A stretch of 64,000 bases of DNA from Pogonophryne albipinna (taxonomy: Eukaryota; Chordata; Actinopteri; Perciformes; Artedidraconidae), in contig CM053243.1 in the NCBI GenBank assembly GCA_028583405.1, positions 27,680,116 to 27,744,115 on the forward strand, written 5' to 3'. Of the stretch, positions 10,747-23,315 are shown in pieces. The number at the start of each line of letters is the position of its first letter. The stretch's first letter is position 1. Under the pieces are notes generated by a model that worked only from the letters and a program-made list of their open reading frames with translations, ran no database searches and had not been told where the DNA came from. The translations under genes and the position numbers were made by a program.

Positions 10747-12101
10747 CAGGGATCACCAACTACATTTGTCCAAGGGCCAAAATGTATCCAATAGACACTA
10801 TCGCGGGCCGGGGGGGTACAGCTACTGCATAAAGCTTAGCAGACTCTTCACGCTAACGAAGGATCACTTCTAGGCAGGGTTGGGAGGGTTACTTTGTAAA
10901 TGTAATCAGTTACTGATTACTGAATACATGCTCTGAAAGTAATCAGAATAACGTGTTCAGGTTACTTTTAGAATACTTTTGGAATACTTTCTTTTTCCAT
11001 AACAGATGGGTATGTTTTGGTGAGCAGGAGACACTTGTTTTACTGGCTTATCAAGAACTCAAACACAACATCTTGGTGTCATTCTGGACAGCTCCCTCTC
11101 ATCTGCATCCCACATAAAAAACATCACCCGGACTGCATTCTCCTACTGTAAACCTTTCCTTAGAATATGTTATGAATTGTAAGGTGTCCTTGGGTGCTTT
11201 GAAAGGCGCCCCTAAATAGAATGAATTATCATTATTATTTATTATCTGAAACGATGTAATAACTTTTAAAACTGTTTTCCTTGCCCCATGCATTCAGCAG
11301 CAGCAGGCCATTCACTTTGATTTGATCCCGTTATAAATGTCATCAGTTCGACAATAAAGAAATGCTACATCAACGTTATCTTGCACATTTTATCTAACCA
11401 TCTCCGTTTCTAACTTTCAATATATTTTAAAAGAGATCTCTCTCTCTCATCTGCGTGCGGGGGCGGGGCCTCACAGACACGCTGCATCTCTCTCTCGCTC
11501 ACAGACATGCTGTAGCGCCGTGCAGTGTGCACACAGTTCTGCCAGTAATGAATATTACATTTTGTGAGGAAACTTTTCCACCAATAATTCCAATAAGTAT
11601 TCCAAAATGTATTCACTTCAGGTTTACGAAAGTAACTGTAATCAGATTACTCGTTTTTCAAATGTAACGCCAGCTGAATACAGTTAGCCTACTTGATTTT
11701 TGTATTCTGATTATGTAACGGCGTTACATATATTCCGTTACAACCCAACCCTGCTTCTAGGCTACTGTCCCGCAGCTCCTGCCTCTCTGTTGGACTCTGT
11801 CGCAGCGGGGCTGCTGCTGTGGTGCGGAGCGCACAAAGCAGACTCTTCACAACGAAGGATCACTTCTTCTTCTTCAAGGAAGGGAAGGTTTCGCAGTACG
11901 CAGTCTACTGTCCCGCAGCTGCTGCCTCTCTGTTGGACTCCGGTACTGCACCTTACTCACGAGACGTTGTAAAAATAAAATGGGTGGGGGGCGAACGCAG
12001 TAACCACTCCGCCAACGCCACAGTCACCCCCGTCGTGCGGGCCGGATGAGAATGTCTGGCGGGCCGGATGTGGCCCGCGGGCCGCCAGTTGGTGGTCACT
12101 G
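10747..12101. mobile_element. Non-autonomous hAT, perfect 8-bp TSD
   Basis: Terminal inverted repeats CAGGGATCACCAACT and AGTTGGTGGTCACTG are flanked by the perfect duplication CCCTAAAG (10739-10746, 12102-12109). It lies in the right arm of the fold-back; without it the arm is continuous with its left counterpart. No transposase frame. The inner right part repeats short segments (CTACTGTCCCGCAGCT at about 11762 and 11907; GCAGACTCTTCAC near 10840 and 11838). It was later hit by a second hAT. Confidence 0.95.
10875..11753. mobile_element. Non-autonomous hAT nested in a hAT
   Basis: Ends CAGGGTTGGGAGGGTTACTT and (reverse complement) CAGGGTTGGGTTGTAACGGA, flanked by the perfect 8-bp duplication CTTCTAGG (10867-10874, 11754-11761). 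GTAATCAGTTACTGATTAC-type subterminal motifs are typical of fish hATs. No transposase is visible. It is the youngest insertion in this stack. Confidence 0.95.
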
Positions 12102-12129
12102 CCCTAAAGGAATACCCTTTCCGTCCAAT

Positions 12130-12462
12130 GTGAAATGCTGTGGCGTTTTGTAAAATGCTGTGGTGTTTTCTGAAATGCTGTTGTATTTTCTGAAATGCTG
12201 TGGCATTTTGTGAAATGCTGTGGCGTTTTCTGAAATACTGCCGCGTTTTCTGAAATGCTGTTGTGTTTTCTGAAATGCTGTGGCGTTTTGTGAAACGCTG
12301 TGGTGTGTTCTGAAATGCTGTTGTGTTTTCTGAAATGCTGTGGCGTTTTGTTTAATGCTGTGGCGTTTTCTGAAATACTGCGGAGTTTTCTGAAATGCTG
12401 TAGTGTTTTGTGAAATGCTGTGGTGTTTTCTGAAATGCTGTAGTGTTTTCTGAAATGCTGTG
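12130..12462. repeat. 20-bp minisatellite, right arm (~17 units)
   Basis: Reverse-complement partner of the left array; units resemble GTTTTCTGAAATGCTGTGGC. Together the arrays could form one long imperfect hairpin. The minus-strand open frames across it run on from Mag RT and are not meaningful protein. Confidence 0.95.
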
Positions 12463-12495
12463 GTGTCTTGCACTTCAGGGCCACCATATGTGTTT

Positions 12496-13480
12496 GGCCC
12501 CACACCAGTACATCGTCCATGTGACAGACGACCCCCTCTAGTCCCTCAGTTACCTCTGTTGTCACCCTGTTTTGGAAATGCTCAGGGGCTGAGGCTATGC
12601 CGAAAGTTAGCCGATTGAAGTGGTATCGGCCAAAGGGTGTGATGAACGTTGTGTACTTGGCTGAGTCTTTAGTTAGAGGTATTTGCCAAAACCCCATGTT
12701 TGCATCCAACTTGCTGAATATTTTGGCTCCAGCCAGCTTTCCCAGTGTTTCTTCCACTGAAGGTAGAATGTACTTTTCTCGACACACAGACTCGTTCAGT
12801 TTAGTTAGATCCACACATATGCGAACAGCCCCTGTCTTTTTAGGCGCCACCACCATGCCATCGCACCAATCTGTAGACTCCTCAACTCTGCTGATCAACC
12901 CCATCCATGCGGGACAGTTCCTCTTTGACTTTGTCCATCAGTGGCAGTGGAATCCTTCTAGGCGTCTTCAGAGAAAACGGTTGGGCCCCTAGTTTTAGCT
13001 TAATGGCATATGGCTGACACACCTCTCCAAGACCACTGCATACTGTTGGGTAATTAGTCTTTAGCGTGTCCATAGTGACGTTGTCTAGTCGTACACTAGC
13101 AGGCCTCCCGAGCAATGCTGTTTGCAAGCGTCGAATGACATACACATCCTCCATAAGTTCTCTCTCCCCTTTCTTCAGCAGCATACCAGCAAAGCCCACT
13201 ACGTCTAAAGGATTTCCCCCTGTACCCCAAAGTGGCTTCCTTGGCTTTTGAAGTGCTGGTGGGCTTTATGCTTATAGACCTCTTTAAACACGGAGTGAGG
13301 AATGAGTGTAACATCAGCCCCAGTGTCAATTTTGAACTGCGCGCTTTTATTGTTAATGTCAATGTCTGCCATCCACATATCATTGTCGGCCTCAATGCTA
13401 CCTAAGAACAAGCCTTCCTCTTCTTCATTAACCTCATGCACGCTTTTAGCTGTTTTACACACACGCATATAATGTCCCAT
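12496..13480 (-). pseudogene. Mag-like Gypsy protease and RT N-terminal half
   Basis: The protease active site DTGADVT is encoded near 13309-13329. The linker follows in a shifted frame (LLGRPASVRLD), then RT: GLISRVEESTDWCDGMVVAP, the palm motif SKLDANMGFWQIPL, FNRLTFGIASAPE and the catalytic HMDDVLVWG (about 12505-12522). The RT is cut right after WGQT by the fold-back and resumes beyond 9318 and below 8673. Frameshifts near 12890 and 13200 break the polyprotein. RT would copy element RNA into DNA in particles. Confidence 0.85.
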
Positions 13481-13596
13481 TTTCCCACATGCATGGCATT
13501 TTACATCCTTGGCTGGACACTCAGTCTTTGCATGTGAAGGAGAACAACCACAGTTATAACACTTTGTATCATTACCCTTGTTGTATTGTGGCTTGG
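13481..13596 (-). pseudogene. Mag gag nucleocapsid zinc knuckles
   Basis: Two CCHC-type knuckles can be read on the minus strand: CYNCGCSPSHAKTEC and CHACGKMGHYMRVC. The second runs into the protease frame. The segment is interrupted just upstream by the solo LTR at 13597. Such knuckles bind element RNA. Confidence 0.8.
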
Positions 13597-14222
13597 TGTT
13601 ACGAACCCACTAGGGATGAGGAAGGTAACACACACCAGATGGTTTTGGTAATAATTATAAAAGGGTTTAATGAATAACAACAAAAAGGTGTACAACAAAA
13701 TGAGAACAAATGTAGCCTAAGCCAAACAAAGGAGCCAAAAGGGCGCAGGTATACTGCTAATAACAGAAGGAGGACTCTAAAAGTTAGCCTAATTACGCAC
13801 CTGTAATCACTATCAATCACCACTAATGGAAGGAGGCTGCGGGGAAATGCAGCTAACACCTATCTCAACACGCTACTCTAAACACATATATAAACACACC
13901 AAACACGGATCACAAGAGTCAAACACAGTCTAATAGCTAAAGTCTGAAATGTCCACGACACAGGAGCATAAATGTGTGAGGCGTCTGATCGCAGCAGAGC
14001 CTCCCGAGTGATAGGTGTCCCCAGACTTTGTAGTCATCTCCGGAAGGTGTGCGCTGGGGCTGCACGGGGATTGGAGTGCATCAGGCCCGGCGTGCTCCAA
14101 TCAGTGTGTTCGGAGGCGGACCAGGAGATGGCAGCCAATGACGTTGGGGCAACTACACAGATCATTTACATACATAAACAGCAACACAGAATTAACAGGA
14201 CCGGAGAGGCGACGCCGTCACA
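13597..14222. mobile_element. Solo LTR in Mag gag, 5-bp TSD
   Basis: A 626-bp insertion runs TGTTACGAACCC...GCCGTCACA, with TG...CA ends, flanked by CTTGG (13592-13596, 14223-14227). Without it and one TSD copy, the gag frame reads YQAKPQY across the site, confirming the ends. No internal element sequence, so it is a recombined solo LTR, Gypsy-like by TSD length and the TGTTACG start. Confidence 0.9.
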
Positions 14223-14289
14223 CTTGGCTTGGTAGCTATTAGCAGATTGAGCTTTGTTTTTAGCATATTTGCTCCTGCTCTTATCCACA

Positions 14290-14685
14290 CGGGGTGTTTC
14301 TCAATCGCGAGTAAAGCTGCTGCAGAGCCACTATTTCAAGCATACTACGTCATCGAGTGCCGCCTAAGTACTGTTCCAATCTCCAGCATACTTGGAAATC
14401 TACCGAGCCCGGCGTACTTCATTAGGAGAAATTTCGAGGCTGGACATGTGTAGACTCTGCGGTCTTAAAATCCCCACAATGCTTTGCGCACGGACCAATT
14501 TCCCCAAATCTGTGGCGGAAAATGTAAGGCGGGGCCTCTCATATGACGCACACCTGCAGACTTGCTAGCCTGTTCCACTCTTTGTTTTCCGAATGCCAGG
14601 AAGTATTCTTGCCTCGCTTCTGAAGCAAGATGCTCGGCAGACATGTGCTACCAAGCAAGCGTACTCGCGATTGAGAAACACCCTC
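14290..14685. mobile_element. hAT-like MITE in Mag gag
   Basis: About 396 bp with terminal inverted repeats GGGGTGTTTCTCAATCGCGA and (reverse complement) AGGGTGTTTCTCAATCGCGA. Flanks TATCCACA and TGTCCACT match at six of eight bases, an eroded 8-bp TSD. Removing it rejoins the gag codons TYLVD and KSRSKYAK. No coding capacity. Confidence 0.85.
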
Positions 14686-14689
14686 TGTC

Positions 14690-15115
14690 CACTAAGTAAG
14701 TGTCACTTGCCTCAGTTCTATTGTCACCTCGCAGAGAAGATTGTTGCTGTTTCACCTCTTCACTCTGCCAAGCCATGGTAATAGCTTTTCCCAAGGTTAG
14801 GTCTGAGTCCAGCTGCATCCGTTCAGACAGTCGCTTATCCATCAATCCGACAACAAGACTGTCTCGAATGAGTTCATCATGTAGCACACCGTAGCTACAA
14901 TGCTCCGCTAGTGCATATAGAGCTGTGACGAACGAGTCCACTGGTTCACCTTCTCCCTGTCTGCGCAAATTAAACTTTGCCCGCTCATATATGACATTTT
15001 TCTAGAGATGAAGAAGCCTTGAAAGCCCTCCCGCACACCTTGGTAATTGTCTCTCTGAGCCGCTGTGAGAGTCAATCCACGTAGAATATCATCTGCTTCA
15101 TCTCCCATGCAGTAT
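14690..15115 (-). pseudogene. Mag-like Gypsy gag, N-terminal part
   Basis: Minus-strand frames read MGDEADDILRGL (about 15108-15073) then, after a frameshift near 15000, RRQGEGEPVDSFVTALYALA, LIRDSLVVGL and LGKAITMAWQSE. This is the capsid-like region of Mag/K02A2.6 Gypsy gag. Gag codons before MGDEADDIL are absent: at 15120 the sequence switches to the long inverted-arm element. Confidence 0.8.
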
Positions 15116-15790
15116 ATTACAACCCAGTCTCACGGCATTTCGTGTTATAGTCACAACATTGAATCTATTGATTCATGTTCACCAACACCATTTTCCCCTT
15201 TTTTTTTGGTGTCACACAGAACGATTTTAAAAGCAATGTATTTATATTGGTAGTATGTTTTGTGTCTGCAACACATATTTTTGTCCGATCGGGTCTTGGA
15301 AGATCGGAAGCTGTGTGGTTCATAAAAACATGTTCTTTATATATAAAGTCTATGGTTCTTACTCAATATCAAGCTACGATTATTATTTTTTATTTTAAAT
15401 CGTATAATGTCGGACTTTTTTTGCCGTCCGTGAGTTAAAGAAATGGGGCTCAGAGCCTCAGAATACTGAAATCTGTATTTTTTGTAATCTTTTTTTCCTT
15501 CTAATTTGTTTCTAAATAACACACTGTTATTTACTCAAAAATAACACACAATTATCCTTGTTTTTATTTATTTGTTTAATTCCATAATCCTGGGCTTTTT
15601 TGGCGTCCGTCAGGAACTGAATTTCAAAATAAAATAACCGGAAACAGATACACAGCCACTGAACTGATTACCCAAGATCCTCAGCTATGGTTTAAGCTTG
15701 GTAATTGGATTGTTTAGCCGCAATACATGTTGGGATATGGTGTGTACGCAATATGAAATCCGAAAAATATTTTAAAAAAAAGAAAATAAT

Positions 15791-17159
15791 ACTTAAATCC
15801 GAGTGTGCTTGCTTTTCTCTTTGAAAGTCATCACATAACAACATTGTAATACACGGTTCGGCTGCATTAAATATTACACATCTGCCTTAGTTCTTTATTC
15901 ATAGAGCCCTGATTAGAAGACTTCTAGACAAACTGGAAGAACTGCCACCGAAACTGAATACGTGACGTGGATCATAAATATATCGGCAATTAAACAACAT
16001 CTTCAATTTCTCTTCACACAATACGTCTCCTTGCAGTATCAACATTAATTCGGCTGACTTTTATATTTGATCCAATTCGTAGATAGGTTATATTTACACC
16101 ATAACGGTGCACAGCTGATATAAAAGGAGTTTTTAAAGATATTACTGATTTTCTTTGAATATAAGAACGTAAATACTGAGTTGAGAGAATAGTCAGGGGT
16201 TTTGGGTGATGGGAGACTCATCGATGGATTCAGAATTTCAATAGCTTACCATTAAATGATGGATATACCTTTCTGTCCGTTTTAAAAATCAGATATTAAT
16301 GTGTAGAAGTAAATCATGTGAAATAGTATAGCAATATGCTGTCAAATTATGTGAAAACAAGAATAAAACTACACATCTTCAGATGTTGTACATACATAAG
16401 TGTCCTACATAAATAATAAAAAAGTTATTATGGCTGTGTGCACCTTGTTTGCACCGCCTAGTGGTTAAAGCACGTTATTTAATTATTGTTTTTATGTGTT
16501 ATATTTATATATACTTTCATAGGGGGAAAGTAGAAGATCAATGATAGAAATATAGAATATAAAAATTGAAGAAGATACTATAAGTGATCTCTACAATAAA
16601 ACAGTTTAGTGCTGGATGTACAAAGATATTAATAGGAAGAGGTGCAAAACAGAAAAATGAGTTAACCTTTATTGAAACATTAAATAATACTTTAGATTAA
16701 GGTCTTCTTTTAAATAAGAAAAAAGCTTTGAGGGTATCAACAGATAAATATTAAGCCTGACAAAGTACTTAACGTCTAATATATTGCTTTCCTGCAATGT
16801 TAACTATGTTGAAGCACTTATTTGAACTGATATTATACATATGAATTATACTCTTATGTATTTAGATAGTATAAGAAATGTGCAGAATATGACAGTTTAA
16901 TGGTGGAGGTATACACACATATTGATAGATGTCTTGTAATGCACTGTTGAGGAACCTGCGACCCAAGTTTTTCATTAATTGCATAACTACACCATAGTTG
17001 TGTATATGATATGTCAATAAACCTTAGAAAATATTGAAATCTTGAAAGGGATGTGCAAAATAGCCATTATACAGTCTTTAATTAACTATTAGTAGAGAAT
17101 AACGAGTAATGAATATACTTTATTACTCGTTTCCATTCATGTCAATTGCAGATAAATGT
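15791..17159. other. AT-rich interior between inverted arms
   Basis: No protein-like frame, no tandem array and no TE ends that I recognise. Several TAAATA/ATTAAT runs. It could be the interior of the long-arm element or trapped host DNA. Confidence 0.5.
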
Positions 17160-18611
<1,452 letters not shown>

Positions 18612-19039
18612 ATGTTTAGTCTTCTCAAGCACCAACTATCAAATATCTCGCCTGATTGTTGGCACTTGACAATCACCTTTCCTGAATTTTACTCAGGTTT
18701 AACTAAAGTCTGATTTAAAGGTTGTTTATATTTCACATCATTAATCAGAATCTGCAAAGTAACTAAAAAAAAAAAAAACGAAAACGTTCAGTAGAGACAT
18801 CCCATAGAACATTTTGCGAAACACAATAGCCAGCATGTGTAGTTCTGGGGGGGCGTTCGATTCCAGTTTTGGATAGTCTGGCGTGGTTTCGTTCCATTTC
18901 AAACAGCTGTTTGACGCTCGGCGTAACCTTGGCGCACTGCCACTCCAACATCCAATCCCAGAGCTTGAAGATTAATCACGGGGACAGTAGTCCTAAACGA
19001 TAGCTGGGGATTATGGGTAGTGTAGTGTCTTCGGCCATC
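18612..19039. other. Non-coding interior beside the right inverted arm
   Basis: No gene. Contains CTGGGGATTATGGGTAGTGTAGTG, similar in style to MITE subterminal sequence, but no paired end was found. Confidence 0.4.
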
Positions 19040-19729
19040 CTAAACTCCGAAATGTTTTCGGATTTTAATTATAATATTAACACCATATCCCGATGTGCAT
19101 TGCGGCTAAAACATCCAATCAGCGAGTTTAAACCATAGCTGAGGATCTTGGGTAATCAGTTCAGTGGCTGTGTATCGCAATGATGCTCGAAATGTCCCTT
19201 ATAGGCCTACGTCTGTTTCCAGTTATTTTTATTTTGAAATTCATTTCCTGACGGACGCAAAAAAAGCCTGAGATTATGGAATTAAACAAATAAATAAAAA
19301 CAAGGATAATTGTGTGTTATTGTTGAGTAAATAACAGTGTGTTATTTAGAAAAGAATAACAAATTAGAAGGAAAATAAGATTAAAAAAAATACAGATTTC
19401 AGTATTTTGAGGCTCTGAGCCCCATTTATTTTCCTCACAGATGACAACAAAAGTCCGACATTATACGATTTAAAATAAAAACAATAATCGTGGCTTGATA
19501 TTGAGTAAGAAGATGTTTTTATGAACCCCACAGCTTCCGGTCTTCCAAGACCCGAACGGACAAAAAAAGACGTGCTGCAGGCACGAAACATACTACCAAT
19601 AGAAATACATTGCTTTTAAAATCGTTCTGTGTGACACGAAAAAAAGGGGAAAATCGTGTTGGTGAACACGAATCAATAGATTAAATGTCGTGACTATAAC
19701 ACAAAATGCCGTGAGACTGTGTTGAATAT

Positions 19730-20089
19730 GCATGTTAATGACATTTTTGTACCTTAATATAAAGTGTTACCAAAAAAAGTAATTAGGGCAGGACTGTATT
19801 TGACATGAAGTTAAACACTTAGAAAATGTTTACTAGGTGATGTTTCTCTCAATAAGGTGATCTTCCACTCTGAGGTTCAACAGACGATGATCTTGAGAGA
19901 TCTGCATAAAGACCCTTTGACATGAGTAAATTGTGACAATACAAATTCTAAAATCTAAAAAAACAGTCAGTAAATTGGCAAACCATGATAATAATCTGCT
20001 GAACAGCTGTTCATCTTTAATTAGGTTTGCCTTAGTGAAACATAGTTTTAGCTCTTTCTGTTCGTACCAGCAATTATTTAGTGGGAATA
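19730..20089. other. Non-coding DNA before the Ngaro element
   Basis: No protein-like frame or repeat seen. It may be the genomic flank into which Ngaro inserted; Ngaro elements make no TSD, so the edge rests on the A1 repeat alone. Confidence 0.5.
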
Positions 20090-20278
20090 TGAAAGCTTTA
20101 GCGCAAGTTCAATAAGGAAGACCTAACAATGAATCACTTACATGTCACTCTATTGCTCCCTCCCCCCTCACTAAATACGAGGGCGTCACCCCTCAGCAGC
20201 CAATTGCTGCACATGCTAAATTCCTTAAATGCCTGCTCTTCCTCCCTGTCAGTTGTCATTTCAGGTGACCACACGCAA
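20090..20278 (+). repeat. Ngaro split repeat A1
   Basis: Begins TGAAAGCTTTAGCGC and ends GACCACACGCAA. It matches 25111-25299 along its whole length with about one visible difference (GAATCAC versus GAGTCAC). Such repeats carry the promoter in related elements. Confidence 0.92.
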
Positions 20279-20334
20279 TGGTAGTACGACAAGACCCCTC
20301 CTCGTGAGAAAACATAAGAAATAAATAGCTCAAG

Positions 20335-21687
20335 ATGTCCAACTCGGACAATTCGGATCACGAACCTTCTATGGAAATCTTCGATCCCTGTTCGGCTCCC
20401 CACACCGGCCTATCATCAGAGGCAGACTTCCTCATCGCCCGGCACCTGCAGCAGAGCATCCCCACAGCCCCAGGCCTCACTCTCTCTCAACTCCGAGAGC
20501 TCTCGGACCAGGTCTCCAGCACAGCTCCCCAGTCCGGGGCAGCAGCCCCAGGCAGCTCCCCAGAGAGACCAGGGCGAGGACGCGGCCGCAGCCGCAGAGG
20601 AAAAAAGGGCAGGAAGTCGAGCCCTCCAGGATCCCGTCCGCCTCCAAAATCCACCCCTTCCCAGGCTCGCCAGGCCGGGAGTGGCACTAACACGCCCCTC
20701 ATGGAAAGTAGCGTGGCCGGCGCCCTGCAATCCCTGGCTAGCTCCATGAGAGCTATCGATGCTCGCCTCCAGGCCCTGGAAGACTCCGGTACAGGAGCGT
20801 CAACTTCCGTTGCACTCAGAGCAGCGCTTGCTGCCTCAGTCCCGCCGGGGTTGCCGGGTCAGGGTGTTCCACGCTTTCCAGCAGTAGCTCCCCCTTATTC
20901 TCTGGCTTCGGCCCTCCCAGCCCCCCCTTCAGGTAGGCCTTTTATTTCCCAAGCCGCCAACATCTCCTCACGGCTTAGGTTGAAAATTCTTGAAGGGAAG
21001 GATGTTAATCTGCTTAGCCTTATTCTGCCCTCCCCGGAGTGCGATAAAGCCATCGCCACAGGAGGAAATATCACCGCCGTCTTTAAGGCCGCAGATCCCA
21101 GGCTTATCAGAGACATCAGCTTAGGGCAATTCATGGTAGCTTTCGGCATCTTCCGTGACGTTCTCTGCTCCGTCTACCCTGAGAGAAGAGTAGAATTAGA
21201 CGCGTACATGGCCATTATTGGAGACATTAACATTAGATACGGGAAATCCGTCTTCTATCAGTACCACAAAAGCTTTTCAAGTAAAGCAGCGCTCCACCTA
21301 GCGCATAGCAATATCCGCCTGGATTGGTCAGTGATGGACATCGAGCTGCTCGTGATGGCTACCGGCGGCCAATCTGCTATGACATGCAACAGCTGCGGAG
21401 CGCAGGGCCACATCGCTCCCCTCTGCCCCTCAGTGCCTTTCTCCGCGCCCAGAGCCTCCCACATGCAGTATGCTGGGAACGATAGACCAAGCCGTCAGGT
21501 GCAGATTAGACACGAAGATAAGATTTGTACTAGCTTTAACGAAAATGTTTGCACTCACCCTTACTGTACATTTCTTCATATCTGCAGTTCCTGCAGGGAT
21601 GCACACCCGAAGTCCGTGTGCCCCAGGCGCAGCCGAAACCTTACAGTAGCTCTGCGCCAGAAACCTCGTGGTGGAAAAACATTTTGA
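20335..21687 (+). CDS. Ngaro gag-like protein, 450 codons
   Basis: The open frame begins 57 bp after A1. The first ~120 residues are Ser/Pro-rich with a basic block (RGRGRSRRGKKGRK, near residues 81-95). The middle, about residues 190-340, resembles a capsid-like core. At about 350-363 there is a CX2CX4HX4C zinc knuckle (CNSCGAQGHIAPLC), followed by a second Cys/His cluster (CTHPYCTFLHICSSC). This is the ORF1 layout of Ngaro elements. The protein would bind and package element RNA. The frame is intact. Its end overlaps the start of the RT frame. Confidence 0.85.
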   Translation: MSNSDNSDHEPSMEIFDPCSAPHTGLSSEADFLIARHLQQSIPTAPGLTLSQLRELSDQVSSTAPQSGAAAPGSSPERPGRGRGRSRRGKKGRKSSPPGSRPPPKSTPSQARQAGSGTNTPLMESSVAGALQSLASSMRAIDARLQALEDSGTGASTSVALRAALAASVPPGLPGQGVPRFPAVAPPYSLASALPAPPSGRPFISQAANISSRLRLKILEGKDVNLLSLILPSPECDKAIATGGNITAVFKAADPRLIRDISLGQFMVAFGIFRDVLCSVYPERRVELDAYMAIIGDINIRYGKSVFYQYHKSFSSKAALHLAHSNIRLDWSVMDIELLVMATGGQSAMTCNSCGAQGHIAPLCPSVPFSAPRASHMQYAGNDRPSRQVQIRHEDKICTSFNENVCTHPYCTFLHICSSCRDAHPKSVCPRRSRNLTVALRQKPRGGKTF

Positions 21688-23315
21688 AACATCACCCCTC
21701 CACTCCCATTAACATCCCTCATCTAGCAGCTGCGCTATCCACTCACCCAGATTCCGTGTTCGTGGACTATCTCCTGTCAGGGCTCTCCCAAGGCTTCAGG
21801 GTAGGGGTCCTCTCATCTCCCACAGTTACTTTTGTAGCAAGAAACTTACAGTCAGCCGCATCAGCTCATCGACAAAGAACTTCTCAAAGGATATATAATC
21901 GGTCCTTTTAGCTCCTCCCCCTTCCCAGTGTTCTGTTCAAATCCCATCGGAATAGCCACACGCAAATACTCTGAGAAAAAAAGGCTGATTCTCGATCTGT
22001 CCGCTCCCCGTTCCGGCCCATTCTGCAGCGTCAATAGCATCATCCCTCCAGATCAGTTTTCCCTTCACTATGCCTCAGTGGATAATGCAATAAAGATGAT
22101 CAAGTTCACAGGGCACGGAGCTCGGCTCTCCAAAGCGGACATTACCGATGCCTTCAAAATCATCCCCATTCATCCGTCTCAGTGGAATTTGTTCGGTATT
22201 AAGTGGGAGTCCAAACTCTATTTCGCCGTTCGCCTGACCTTCGGGTGCAGAAGCAGCCCCTGCATTTTCAACTCCTTCTCGGAAGCGTTCTGCTGGATCC
22301 TGCTGAACATCGTCAGAATCCCCTCCGTCCTTCACCTACTAGACGACTTCCTCCTCATAGATCCGCCACAGGACAGCTCAGGGATCTCACTGGCCAAGCT
22401 GAAACATTGCTTTCAGGAGTTAGGTGTCCCTCTCTCCAAAGAGAAAACGTTAGGTCCGTAACACGCTTAGAGTTCTTAGGCATCATTCTCGACTCCATAG
22501 AAATGAAGGCGTCTCTCCCCTCCGACAAATTGCAGCGCATCCGGGACATCACCAAGTCATACTGCGAGCAACAAGTCATCACAAAACAACAGTTGCTCTC
22601 CCTTCTCGGACACCTCAACTTCGCCATGCGCGTCATCCCCCAGGGGCGCTCGTTCATCTCCCGCCTCCTGGACGCAGCATCGGCGGTCGACAACCTCCAT
22701 GACTGCGTTTTCTTAGACGAAGGCTGCCACTCAGACCTACGTTTCTGGTCCCTCCTGCTCGCCCACTGGAACGGAGTTACTTTCTTTTATGATGACCTTG
22801 TATGTTCCTCTGACTCAAGGAGGTTTTTCACGGATGCCGCCCCATCCGTGGGTTTTGGGGGTTTCTTCCAGGGAGAGTGGTTCGCAGGGTCATGGCCCCC
22901 GTCATTCCCTAATCATGCTTCATCCTCCGCTCTGCACGAGATCTTTCCGATCGCCGTTGCATGCCACGTATGGGGTCACCTGTGGTTCCGTAAACGCATC
23001 TCGGTGCTGTGCGACAACCAATCAGTGGTCGAAATCATCAACAAGGCGCGCTCCCAGTGCAGTGACATTATGCCATTCATGAGAAGCATCACGCGGTCCT
23101 CCATAATCCACAACTTCATTATCACAGCTCGCCACATTCCCGGTCAACTCAATGTTGTTGCTGACTCCCTCTCTCGCTTTCATTTCCAGACATTCCGGAA
23201 CCTCTGCCCGGAAGCCAGCTCGCAACCAGTAGGAATCCCTCCACTTCATCTCCTCTCTCTGCACGAAACGAGAGTCCCCTGGCTCGGCACCTCGAGTCTG
23301 CCAGATTCTTCATGA
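21549..23315 (+). pseudogene. Ngaro reverse transcriptase-RNase H (two frameshifts)
   Basis: The RT region starts in a frame overlapping the gag end (FVDYLLSGLSQGF). Near 21850-21870 the homology moves to another frame (LIDKELLKGYIIGPF, KRLILDLSAP, SKADITDAFKIIPI, catalytic LLDDFL near 22337-22350) and near 22450 it returns to the first frame (LEFLGIILDS). RNase H follows with FFTDAAPS, ALHEIF, LCDNQS and VADSLSR, so its acidic residues are present. Two compensating indels imply one original ORF. It ends DSS-stop, overlapping the recombinase start by ATGA. Confidence 0.88.

Larger units (their letters stand above)
9319..12487. mobile_element. Fold-back element with minisatellite arms
   Basis: The ends are inverted copies: left ACGGTGGACCTGAAGTGCAA, right (reverse complement) TATGGTGGCCCTGAAGTGCA, followed on both sides by a 20-bp minisatellite and then ~400-700 bp of matching unique sequence (for example TTCTTGTTTGTGATTGGACA on both arms). 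The centre is near 10100. It sits in the Mag RT gene between codons for WGQTQ and EEHD, flanked by CTGTGTTT (9311-9318) and ATGTGTTT (12488-12495), an imperfect 8-bp TSD. No transposase is visible, so it is non-autonomous. Long inverted arms with 8-9 bp TSDs would suit Mutator-like or hAT elements; I cannot decide. The right arm carries a hAT at 10747-12101. Confidence 0.85.
6040..15115 (-). mobile_element. Mag-like Gypsy retrotransposon, broken by nested insertions
   Basis: One minus-strand element can be followed in order from gag (15115 to 14690), zinc knuckles (~13570-13470), protease (~13400-13300), RT (~13200-12496 and 8672-8500), RNase H (8500-7993) to integrase (7250-6040). Insertions separate the pieces at 14290-14685, 13597-14222, 9319-12487, 8673-9296 and 7253-7992. 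At four junctions the Mag reading frame can be followed across the insertion once the TSD is allowed for, which shows these were once contiguous. Neither LTR is recognisable: the 3' side stops near 6040 next to the BEL element and the 5' side stops at 15115-15120. Confidence 0.85.

Noticed and set aside
20416..20747. Minus-strand Gly/Arg-rich frames
   Set aside because: Antisense shadow of the GC-rich Ngaro gag start.
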